The position numbers were made by a program, and so were the translations under genes. Shown here piece by piece: positions 1 to 5,547 of a stretch of DNA of 9,982 bases. The DNA is taken from assembly GCA_900769205.1 (NCBI GenBank), contig CAAGFS010000157.1:1-9982 (forward strand), given 5' to 3'. A model generated the notes under the pieces. That model saw only the letters and a program-made list of their open reading frames with translations, was not told where the DNA came from and made no database searches. Numbering within the stretch: position 1 is the first letter of the stretch; each line of letters begins with the position of its first letter. The stretch comes from Clostridia bacterium (GTDB lineage: Bacteria; Bacillota; Clostridia; Christensenellales; CAG-917).

Positions 1-175
1 GTTTATAAGTACGCTACGAATAGGTTTTCATTTCGGGCGCGTTCCACAAAGCCTGTCATCCTGAGCGTAGTCGAAGGATCTCGTGGAAACGAAACCATAG
101 ACTTTTTTGCGCCCGCACCATAATTATTAATTATTCATTTCTCGCCGACGACGCTATTCGCCAAATAGCATAGCC
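1..175. other. Noncoding left end, no gene recognised
   Basis: I see no gene supported by a start codon and ribosome site here. Frame 1 of the plus strand stays open from the window edge to a TAA at 121-123, but about half of it is the repeat at 34-115, so I do not call it coding. The stretch 121-142 is AT-rich (runs of TAAT/TTATT). A small perfect hairpin, GCTATT/AATAGC with a 5-base loop, lies at 153-169 and has no T-run beside it, so it is not a terminator by itself. An upstream gene could end just outside the window. Confidence 0.5.
34..115. repeat. Dyad element around a TCATCCTGAGCG-type repeat
   Basis: The core at 55-80 reads tgtcatcctgagcg, then tagtcgaaggatc. From memory, this resembles a short repeat (TCATCCTGAGCG..GTCGAAGGATCT) scattered between genes in many bacterial genomes; I cannot search for other copies. 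It is nested in two further inverted arms: gttccac (41-47) against gtggaaac (83-90, one-base bulge), and cgggcgc (34-40) against gcgcccg (109-115). The whole unit could fold into a long interrupted hairpin or be a small non-autonomous element. Only one copy is visible in this window. Confidence 0.5.
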
Positions 176-221
176 AAAAAAAGAAAAATGCAGACACGGC
201 GTAATTCCCCGCAGTCTGCAT
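176..221 (-). terminator. Intrinsic terminator after rpmE
   Basis: On the minus strand, 12 bases after the rpmE stop, ATGCAGAC (221-214) pairs perfectly with GTCTGCAT (195-188). Inner CCG/CGG pairing is possible, and a T-rich tail follows (T5 C T7 across 188-176). This is a normal Rho-independent terminator and ends the rpmE transcript. Confidence 0.85.
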
Positions 222-233
222 CTTCTTTTCCTG

Positions 234-440
234 TTAGTCGAGATTGTATCTCTTCTTGAATTTGTCGACGCGTCCGCCTGTGTCAACAAGTTTTTGTTTG
301 CCGGTGAAGTACGGATGGCACTTCGAGCAAATTTCAACTCTGAGTTCGTTGACGTTTTTGGTGGTACCCGTCTGGAACGTGTTTCCGCATGCACACACGA
401 CTGTCACGTCATGGTAATTGGGATGGATTCCTTCTTTCAT
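234..440 (-). CDS. rpmE: Ribosomal protein L31 (bL31), zinc-binding form
   Basis: This gene encodes 68 residues of 50S subunit protein bL31. The start MKEGIHPNYHDV, the central TKNVNELRVEICSKCHP and the FTGKQK..D..GRVDKFKKRY tail are typical of the family. Four cysteines, C16 and C18 (CACG) and C38 and C41 (CSKC), mark the zinc-containing C+ form rather than the zinc-free paralogue made under zinc limitation. The reading frame is open further upstream, to 473, but an AGGAG seven bases before the ATG at 440 and family length fix the start. It is monocistronic: its own consensus promoter lies at 515-543 and a terminator directly follows. It is downstream of, and codirectional with, the NitT/TauT ATPase gene, with 152 bases between. 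Confidence 0.97.
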   Translation of the reverse strand: MKEGIHPNYHDVTVVCACGNTFQTGTTKNVNELRVEICSKCHPYFTGKQKLVDTGGRVDKFKKRYNLD

Positions 441-447
441 TCTGATT

Positions 448-452
448 CTCCT
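448..452 (-). promoter_or_regulatory. Ribosome binding site of rpmE
   Basis: AGGAG lies seven bases upstream of the ATG at 440. It decides that start over the in-frame upstream extension to 473. Confidence 0.85.
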
Positions 453-514
453 GACTCGTTTTTCTATACCCACACGCGCCAGTATGCTACGCGAATATGA
501 TATAAAGTTTCTTT

Positions 515-543
515 ATTATATATTGTCGCAATTCAAATGTCAA
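515..543 (-). promoter_or_regulatory. Consensus sigma-A promoter of rpmE
   Basis: A perfect TTGACA (543-538) and a perfect TATAAT (520-515) are separated by exactly 17 bases. The transcript should start near 508, giving a 5' leader of about 68 bases before the rpmE ATG. I found only weak base pairing in that leader, so I do not call an autoregulatory L31 leader, although such leaders exist in Firmicutes. Confidence 0.9.
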
Positions 544-592
544 GCGGAAAACGACCTTGCAGACGCGATTTTTATTTCTCTTGCAACTCCAC

Positions 593-1315
593 TCACTCGT
601 CGGATTTGCCCGCAAGCGTGCAAAGCAAGCGGTTGCGGTGAGCCTGAAGGTCTTCGTCGTAAAGCGTGCGCTCCGTTTTGTCGCTTTCGATCTTTCCGTC
701 AAGCACTATCTCAACGGGGTTTTTTGCAAACACGAAATACTCGTCCGCGCACAGCAGACACTCGTCGATTGCGTGGGTGACGAAAACGACGGTTCTCGGC
801 TCTATGCGATTGAGAGCAATCAACTGCTTTATCAGTCGGGATTTGAGAGCGGTGTCAAGCGCCTTGAACGGCTCGTCCAAAAGCAAAACTTTGCTCGGAT
901 ACAAAAAGGCTCTCGCCATTGCAACCCGTTGCGCCTGTCCCCCGCTTATCTCGCTCGGAAGCGAATGTAAAACGTCGCCTATTTCCACGAGATTCGCCAT
1001 ATTTTCTATGGCTTTTTTGCGCTCGTGCCTGTCCTTGCAAACACCGCGCAATATCAAATCAAGGTTTTTATACACCGAAATCGTGGGTATTAACCTGTCT
1101 TTTTGAAAAATATAACTCACACCGCCGTCCACGCCGCTCACTTCGCCTTCAAAGGTTTTCAGCCCCGCAAGCACGTTGAGCAAAGTGGTTTTTCCAACAC
1201 CGCTCCCCCCAAGCACGACGTTGATTTTGTTCTCGGCAAACGTGACGTCAAAGCCGTCGAAAACTGTTTTTTCGCCATAGGCGCATTTGAGATTTTTGAT
1301 GCTTACGTCGCTCAT
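593..1315 (-). CDS. NitT/TauT-family ABC importer, ATPase subunit
   Basis: This 240-residue nucleotide-binding subunit, on the cytoplasmic face, powers the importer encoded just upstream. All ABC motifs are intact: Walker A GGSGVGKT (36-43), Q-loop glutamine Q71 in YIFQKDRLIP, signature SGGQAQR (124-130), Walker B KVLLLDEP (142-149), D-loop ALD (152-154) and switch histidine H181. The DEPFKALD wording and the short length match SsuB/TauB/NrtD-like ATPases. The start overlaps the permease stop by four bases (ATGA), with an AAGG-type ribosome site inside the permease end, so translation is coupled. The frame is open upstream to 1861, but that part only shadows the permease. Substrate cannot be told from this subunit. 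No terminator is obvious between its stop and the rpmE promoter. Confidence 0.93.
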   Translation of the reverse strand: MSDVSIKNLKCAYGEKTVFDGFDVTFAENKINVVLGGSGVGKTTLLNVLAGLKTFEGEVSGVDGGVSYIFQKDRLIPTISVYKNLDLILRGVCKDRHERKKAIENMANLVEIGDVLHSLPSEISGGQAQRVAMARAFLYPSKVLLLDEPFKALDTALKSRLIKQLIALNRIEPRTVVFVTHAIDECLLCADEYFVFAKNPVEIVLDGKIESDKTERTLYDEDLQAHRNRLLCTLAGKSDE

Positions 1316-2091
1316 TTCGCCACCTTCCAAATCTTTTTCAAAACGAGCACGAGCCCTTCGAGAGCAAAGCTGAACGCAATTGCCACAAGCGTCCAGGCAA
1401 GCAGATACGCAATCTCGAACGTGGCGTTTGCAACGGATATTTTTCCGCCTATGCTCTTGCCTATGCCCGCAAGTATTTCCGCCGCCACCACCACTTTGAG
1501 CGTGAGCGAAAGCGTGGATTTGCTCGTGTCGAAAAGGCAGTTCGCAATGCTCGGCAAATATATGCCTATCACCTTGTCGAGCGGTCTGACTTTGTACACT
1601 TTTGCCATTTCGACAAGGTCTTTGTCTACCCCGACTATCGCGCCGTAAAACGCGGAGTACATGATGGGAAACGCCACCAAAAAGCCCACGGCAATCGCCA
1701 TTGCGTTGCTTGAAGCGAAAGCGTAAAGAATGAGTATCACCGCAACTGTGGGAGCGGAACGCAAAAACGTGACTATGGGAGAAATCACTCTGTGGAAGGG
1801 ATAAAACAGTCCGCCAAGCGACGCAAGCGCCAGAGCGCATACGAAGGACAGCGTAAAGCATATCCCCGTCCTTGCAAGGCTCATTGCTACGCTGATCCAG
1901 AATCCGTTTTCCCCGCCAAGCGAAAAGAAGGTTTCAAGCACCTTGTCGGGCATGGGCAAAATGAGCGGATTGTCCTTGACTTTTGCCACAATCGCCCACA
2001 CCGCCATCACCAACGCGAAAGATAGGAGCGGATATACGACGTTGCTCGCAACCTTCCACGCTTTTTTCTTGTCAAACTTTTTTGCGCCCAT
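1312..2091 (-). CDS. NitT/TauT-family ABC importer, permease subunit
   Basis: This 259-residue inner-membrane protein is of the BPD_transp_1 type, similar in layout to SsuC/TauC. A basic N terminus leads into a membrane segment at about 14-36. The LPMPDKVLETF stretch resembles the LPSPxxVxxxF seen after the first helix in this family. Several more hydrophobic segments follow. The cytoplasmic coupling (EAA) loop is visible at about 153-182 as GVDKDLVEMAKVYKVRPLDK followed by VIGIYLPSI. The start is 21 bases after the binding-protein stop and in the same frame. Its ribosome site is weak (GGCGGC), which suggests coupled translation. It overlaps the ATPase start by four bases. Family assignment is firm; substrate is unknown. 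Confidence 0.92.
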   Translation of the reverse strand: MGAKKFDKKKAWKVASNVVYPLLSFALVMAVWAIVAKVKDNPLILPMPDKVLETFFSLGGENGFWISVAMSLARTGICFTLSFVCALALASLGGLFYPFHRVISPIVTFLRSAPTVAVILILYAFASSNAMAIAVGFLVAFPIMYSAFYGAIVGVDKDLVEMAKVYKVRPLDKVIGIYLPSIANCLFDTSKSTLSLTLKVVVAAEILAGIGKSIGGKISVANATFEIAYLLAWTLVAIAFSFALEGLVLVLKKIWKVAK

Positions 2092-2112
2092 CGTCTGCCG
2101 CCAAATCGCGCA

Positions 2113-3126
2113 TCACGCCGCTTGGAATATCAAAGACTTTGCGCTTTGCCAATCTATATCGTTGCCTTGCGCGTCTTTGCTCATCACTTTTTCAAGGAAA
2201 GTTATCACTTGCGCCTTTTGCACGTCGTCAAGTCTCGTCGCGTTGACGGCGCATCTCGTCACCGCAAACGCGGGGAACACCGCGCTTTCGTAAAGGTGCT
2301 CTTTTGCGTATCCGTCAACCTGCCCGTTGTTTTGCGCAATCCAACTCTTGCTTTGAGCAAGGGCGTCGAAAAGCGCGTCCATAAAGGTTTGATTTTGCGC
2401 TATTTCGCTCTTGACGAAAAGCCCCGCCTGCGGATAGTTTGCAACGCCGCTGACTTTTGCGTATTCGGCTTGCATATCCATCTCCGCGTTGAGCGAAAGT
2501 CTTTTGGTCTGTGCGCTTGCTGCAGGCTCGCCCACAACCATAAAATCAACTTGTCCGCCTTGCAGAAGTTGCGCCGCGGCAGTGCCGTCGGCAGCGTATC
2601 TCACGCTGACCTGTTCCGACGAAGGAGTCGTGTTTTCATCCACGAGTTCTATGCCGTTTGCTTTCATAACGTATCTGAAAACAAGCCCCGGAACGCCCGT
2701 CTGACCTATGCAGGCAACTCTCTTGCCCTTTACATCGTCCAAGGTGATTTCACCGCCCGATGCGGTTGTGCCCACCATATACAGACTGCCGTCAACTGCG
2801 ATACCGACCAGTTTGTAGTCCGCGCCGAGTCTTATCAGGTTTGCGCCGGCGTTGACGGGCATGATGACGAGATCGCTCGCTTTCGACGACATTTCCGAAG
2901 CGATGTTTGCGGGTTTGACCACGCTGTATTCCATTGCATGGCCGTCTATGCTCGCGTTGTCCGTGACAAGACGGAGCATGGCAAGCGCGGGAGTGCCTTC
3001 GGGCGCGCTGAATCTGTATGCGGTTTCCGCTGCGGGAGCGTCGTTTTCATTACAAGCAACCAACGATACGCACGCAAGAAGCGCAACGAGAAGGATTGCT
3101 GACACTACGATAAGTTTTCTTTTCAT
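2113..3126 (-). CDS. NitT/TauT-type ABC importer, substrate-binding lipoprotein
   Basis: This 337-residue extracellular solute-binding protein should be anchored to the membrane by a lipid. The signal peptide MKRKLIVVSAILLVALLACV has two possible lipoboxes, LLAC (16-19) and LVAC (22-25). The second, followed by NEND, is the likelier cleavage site, giving lipidated C25. The mature part starts YRFSAPEGTPALAMLRL and contains a DLVIMPVNAGANLIRLGADY stretch and a later GQVDFMVVGEP. This is the pattern of NMT1/SsuA-like type II binding proteins, where an early APxGxPAL motif lines the ligand site. I cannot tell sulfonate, pyrimidine or another ligand from sequence. A GGAG nine bases upstream selects the ATG at 3126 over the in-frame TTG at 3141. 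It follows the TM1266-family gene by 96 bases, with no clear promoter or terminator between. Confidence 0.9.
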   Translation of the reverse strand: MKRKLIVVSAILLVALLACVSLVACNENDAPAAETAYRFSAPEGTPALAMLRLVTDNASIDGHAMEYSVVKPANIASEMSSKASDLVIMPVNAGANLIRLGADYKLVGIAVDGSLYMVGTTASGGEITLDDVKGKRVACIGQTGVPGLVFRYVMKANGIELVDENTTPSSEQVSVRYAADGTAAAQLLQGGQVDFMVVGEPAASAQTKRLSLNAEMDMQAEYAKVSGVANYPQAGLFVKSEIAQNQTFMDALFDALAQSKSWIAQNNGQVDGYAKEHLYESAVFPAFAVTRCAVNATRLDDVQKAQVITFLEKVMSKDAQGNDIDWQSAKSLIFQAA

Positions 3127-3135
3127 AACGTATAT

Positions 3136-3139
3136 CTCC
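3136..3139 (-). promoter_or_regulatory. Ribosome binding site of the substrate-binding protein
   Basis: GGAG lies nine bases before the ATG at 3126. It overlaps the alternative in-frame TTG at 3141-3139, which argues against that upstream start. Confidence 0.7.
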
Positions 3140-3177
3140 AAAATTGTATTTTCTTGTGTTTTGCGACTGTTCGCTTT

Positions 3178-3214
3178 GCCGTTTGCGCTTTCGCCCTATC
3201 GCGCTATGCACGGC
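3178..3214 (-). other. Intercistronic stem-loop in the TM1266/importer operon
   Basis: On the minus strand GCCGT (3214-3210) pairs with ACGGC (3182-3178), and an inner GCGC/GCGC pairing is possible. No T-run follows, so it is not a terminator. It occupies the 96-base gap between the small regulator-like gene and the binding-protein gene. A role in RNA processing or differential stability of the two parts of the operon is only inference. Confidence 0.4.
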
Positions 3215-3222
3215 AATATGAT

Positions 3223-3474
3223 TTATTCTTCCGTTTCAAAGGCGGTTATTGCCGATTTGACGTTGAGTTTCGGCAATCTTCCGAGTTTGCCCGTCAGCGC
3301 GGATATGCGCTCTTGCGAGCCTTCCACGATGAGCGCGATTGCGTTTGCCTTTTCTCTCGGAACGCCCATTCTGCCGATTATAATATCTGCAAATTCGCTC
3401 AAAACTTTCTGCATTTCCACTGCAAGCGCTTTGTCGCCTTCCAAAACTATGCCCACGACGCCTATTCTTTTCAT
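3223..3474 (-). CDS. TM1266-family small protein (iron-only hydrogenase system putative regulator)
   Basis: This gene encodes 83 residues. The MKRIGVVGIVLEG start, ADIIIGRMGVP in the middle, and ISALTGKLGRLPKLNVKS near the end are the hallmarks of the TM1266 family, a small ferredoxin-like/NikR-C-terminal-like fold. Family members usually sit beside [FeFe] hydrogenase and H-cluster maturation genes (hydE, hydF, hydG) and are annotated as putative regulators; their molecular function is not settled. Here no hydrogenase gene is visible. Instead it is the first gene of an operon with a NitT/TauT importer. A strong AAAGGAGAGG before the ATG at 3474 sets the start; the in-frame upstream extension to 3564 runs through the terminator hairpin and is not coding. 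No DNA-binding domain is visible, so a direct transcription-factor role is doubtful. Confidence 0.88.
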   Translation of the reverse strand: MKRIGVVGIVLEGDKALAVEMQKVLSEFADIIIGRMGVPREKANAIALIVEGSQERISALTGKLGRLPKLNVKSAITAFETEE

Positions 3475-3476
3475 AT

Positions 3477-3486
3477 CCTCTCCTTT
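3477..3486 (-). promoter_or_regulatory. Ribosome binding site of the TM1266-family gene
   Basis: AAAGGAGAGG, almost a full anti-16S match, lies just before the ATG at 3474. It decides that start over the GTG at 3564. It is 17 bases downstream of the T-run of the leader terminator, so its availability depends on readthrough rather than on local structure. Confidence 0.88.
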
Positions 3487-3503
3487 GATCCTGTCCCGAA
3501 ACG

Positions 3504-3533
3504 AAAAAACACTGCCGTGCAAAACGACAGTGC
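3504..3533 (-). terminator. Intrinsic terminator inside the leader (attenuator)
   Basis: CACTGTCGT (3532-3524) pairs with ACGGCAGTG (3518-3510) over nine base pairs with one G-U. The loop is TTTGC, a tenth G-U pair is possible, and six T follow (3509-3504). It lies between a consensus promoter and the start codon of the gene it precedes, so it should stop transcription before the operon unless the alternative 3564-3554/3527-3517 pairing forms. Confidence 0.82.
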
Positions 3534-3661
3534 GGAAAAATCTCCGATAAATCTCGTCTTGCACTCCGTATCGTCGCAGGCTCGTTTGCTCATCGTTTTG
3601 GAAAGACCGCCACTCCGATTTTTGCCCGCATACATCGTTTGGGAACTTATATTTCGTTTAC

Positions 3662-3690
3662 ATTATAAGATATTGAGTTGCGCTTGTCAA
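3662..3690 (-). promoter_or_regulatory. Consensus sigma-A promoter of the TM1266/importer operon
   Basis: A perfect TTGACA (3690-3685) and a perfect TATAAT (3667-3662) have a 17-base spacer; the predicted transcript start is near 3655. The -35 box begins 21 bases after the lipoprotein stop codon. Such a strong promoter placed before an intrinsic terminator is the usual arrangement for control by attenuation. Confidence 0.9.
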
Positions 3691-3711
3691 CGCTTTGAAG
3701 CGCACGCTTTT

Positions 3712-5496
3712 TCAGAACAGGTACAAAAGCGTGAATCCAAGCACGCAACTGCGTTTGAGAGCGGGCATATAATCGCTCTCGATCTGCTCGTCCGTCAGGT
3801 CTTCTTCAAGAATGCTCATGCCCGCGATTTCCTTTATCGCACTTTTCATAACCGAACCGTCTGCGTAATAATCGTCCACAAACGCTTTCAGGTCGTTTTC
3901 AACCGCCGACATACAGGACGCTATTTTTGCGTTTACTGCTTCGAGCCCCGTCGTGACGTAATAGTTGTACCACTGCTCCGTCTGCGTATTGACGTTATAT
4001 TCGTTTTTTTGTCCGTCCGCAAGGAAATAGTCGAAAGAGCATAGGCTCGCCTGCAATGCGAGTTGACCGGTCGTGGCTTCTCCCTTCGTGTATTTGCGAT
4101 AGGTTTCCTTGAAGTTGTCAAAGCCCTTGTTGAAGAAAAGCACGATGGACGCAAGCGTTGCAAGCGTATCCGCGTCAACGATTTCGGGATGCGACACGTT
4201 CCAGACGTCAGACGAATCGCTGTCAATCGAATCGACGAGCGACGAGAAGTTGAGCGCAAGGTCGAGCGCGAAAATAGGGATTGCCTTCTGATATTCTTCA
4301 ACGCCCTGCGCGCCCATCTTGTCGATGATTCCGACAAGTTGTTCTTTCGAGAATGACTCCGACGACAAAACGCCGTCTATCACTCGTGCGGAAAGAACGG
4401 CTTGATTTATCGTTGACGTCTTTTCGCCAAGCTCGGAAGAAAGGGACGCAACCGCGATGAAATCTCTGACGAAACTCTCGTTTGCAATCGCGTCACCGCC
4501 CGCAACGGCTATATCGCACACCGCGGGTATGACGTCCACGAACATATACGCGTACTTTGCGTATCTGACAATCTGCGCGTACACCTGCGAAGATATAACG
4601 TCCGTGTCGAACTTGTCTATGACAAGCCCGAGCGCGACGTTCAGCTTTGCAACGCTCTGCTCCGAGAGCGAATTGCCAAGAGCCGCCACGTTTGACAAAA
4701 GCGTGCCGACGAGAGTCTGAAGTTCGCTCTCGCTTATCGAGCCGAGAGCACCGCTGCCGTCGAAAAGTTTGGAATACAAATCGTCGGTTATTGCGCCCAC
4801 GGACATATTGTAGGCAAAGGACACAAGCTCGCTCATGGGTTGCTTTGCATCTTCAAAAGCGGAAAGCATCTGCGCCTTTTCGTCCTCGTCGGGCGCAAAG
4901 TTGGCAATTGCGACGTCCGTCGTGACGATTGCCGAGTTTACGTTCTGCAAAGAAGAATCGGGGGTGCTCGAAACCGCTATCATATCTTCTCTTACGAGCA
5001 CCAGCCTTTGTCTCATATCCGAAAGCGTATTCGCGCCCCTGTCAACGAGAGCGCAAAGAAGGTCGTAGGTGAGATTTGCAATGTCGCTCGGCGTAAAGCC
5101 GACCTGTTTGAGAAGGGGGATGAGGAGTTCCGCATTTGCGGAAAAATCGGACAGCAAGGTTTTTCCGTCCGTCGAAGAAAGCGCGGCGGCAAGCGCGTTT
5201 ATCTTGCCCGTCTGCAAGGACGAGTTGCCGATGACGTCGCAAATAAGCCCCGTCCAGCTTCTCGTCACAACGTAATCGCCGGGGGTTGAAACGCGCGCGA
5301 CGGCGTCGTCCTGCATATCCCATTGCCACTTGCCGTCAATGCCCGACAAAAAAGCCGAGCCGACGCTTTGGACGGCTTGCGCCCTTTGTTTTGCTTGCTC
5401 GTCTTCCTTTTTGTTGCACGCAACGCAGGAAAGCAGGATAAGGCACACCGCAAGCACACAGGCAATCACAAGCGACAGATTTCTTTTTCCTTTCAT
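3712..5496 (-). CDS. Large lipoprotein of unknown function, linked to the FtsX exporter
   Basis: This gene encodes 594 residues. I do not recognise the family. The N terminus MKGKRNLSLVIACVLAVCLI with the following LLSCVACNKKEDEQ is a lipoprotein signal, with C27 (CVAC) or C24 (LLSC) as the lipidated cysteine. The remainder is acidic and looks largely helical, with many short amphipathic stretches and no internal membrane span; no catalytic motif stands out. Apart from the signal, cysteines are few. The protein ends in a hydrophobic LGFTLLYLF, which is unusual but follows an uninterrupted frame. TAAGGA seven bases before the ATG at 5496 supports the start. It lies 51 bases after the FtsX permease stop with no promoter seen, so it is probably the third gene of the exporter operon. 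It could be a surface partner of the exporter or simply its cargo; this is inference. Confidence 0.75.
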   Translation of the reverse strand: MKGKRNLSLVIACVLAVCLILLSCVACNKKEDEQAKQRAQAVQSVGSAFLSGIDGKWQWDMQDDAVARVSTPGDYVVTRSWTGLICDVIGNSSLQTGKINALAAALSSTDGKTLLSDFSANAELLIPLLKQVGFTPSDIANLTYDLLCALVDRGANTLSDMRQRLVLVREDMIAVSSTPDSSLQNVNSAIVTTDVAIANFAPDEDEKAQMLSAFEDAKQPMSELVSFAYNMSVGAITDDLYSKLFDGSGALGSISESELQTLVGTLLSNVAALGNSLSEQSVAKLNVALGLVIDKFDTDVISSQVYAQIVRYAKYAYMFVDVIPAVCDIAVAGGDAIANESFVRDFIAVASLSSELGEKTSTINQAVLSARVIDGVLSSESFSKEQLVGIIDKMGAQGVEEYQKAIPIFALDLALNFSSLVDSIDSDSSDVWNVSHPEIVDADTLATLASIVLFFNKGFDNFKETYRKYTKGEATTGQLALQASLCSFDYFLADGQKNEYNVNTQTEQWYNYYVTTGLEAVNAKIASCMSAVENDLKAFVDDYYADGSVMKSAIKEIAGMSILEEDLTDEQIESDYMPALKRSCVLGFTLLYLF

Positions 5497-5547
5497 TTTC
5501 TCATCCTTACAAGGCGTGTGAACGAGCGGTTTTCGCCCGTCCGCAAA

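Larger units (their letters stand above)
3475..3655 (-). ncRNA. Candidate riboswitch or attenuator leader, class not recognised
   Basis: This is the 5' leader of about 180 bases between the promoter at 3662-3690 and the TM1266-family gene. Pairings seen on the minus strand, from the 5' end: GTAT (3633-3630) with ATAC (3571-3568); GCGGGC (3629-3624) with GCCTGC (3581-3576, one G-U); ATCG (3619-3616) with CGAT (3595-3592). These nest into one branch. Then GTGCAAGACGA (3564-3554) can pair over 11 bases, with one G-U, to TCGTTTTGCAC (3527-3517). That segment lies inside the terminator hairpin, so the two folds exclude each other. GTCTT (3607-3603) could in turn pair with AAGAC (3560-3556). I looked for signatures of TPP, SAM, FMN, cobalamin, c-di-GMP-I, guanidine-I, ZTP, THF and T-box leaders and found none convincing. 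Structure is inferred by eye, without energy calculation. Confidence 0.6.

Noticed and set aside
1..123. Open plus-strand frame from the window edge to a TAA at 121
   Set aside because: It is only about 40 codons, has no visible start, and half of it is the TCATCCTGAGCG-type repeat translated in frame. Noncoding repeat is the simpler reading, though the tail of an upstream gene is not excluded.
441..508. L31 autoregulatory leader upstream of rpmE
   Set aside because: Only weak 4-bp pairings are visible in this 68-base leader. Known L31 leaders exist, but nothing here is distinctive enough to call by eye.
1316..1861. Long N-terminal extension of the NitT/TauT ATPase frame
   Set aside because: It lies wholly inside the permease gene in another frame and is rich in R, H, C and G as shadow frames are. 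The ATGA overlap and Walker A position fix the start at 1315.
3475..3564. N-terminal extension of the TM1266-family protein from a GTG at 3564
   Set aside because: It would be translated through the attenuator hairpin and T-run. The strong AAAGGAGAGG and the family's own N terminus place the start at 3474.
3575..3630. Resemblance of GGGCAAA ... GAGCAAACGAGCC to the c-di-GMP-I (GEMM) riboswitch core
   Set aside because: The second GEMM helix with its tetraloop receptor cannot be found downstream, and the spacing and flanking bases differ. A covariance search would settle it.
3691..3711. AAGCG/CGCTT inverted bases after the lipoprotein stop as a terminator
   Set aside because: The loop would be only two bases and no T-run follows, so I do not call a terminator. 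The exporter operon may read through into the next leader.
5497..5547. CGGGCG/CGCTCG hairpin between the permease and lipoprotein genes as a terminator
   Set aside because: There is a 6-bp stem with a 5-base loop but no T-run after it, so the genes are kept in one operon.
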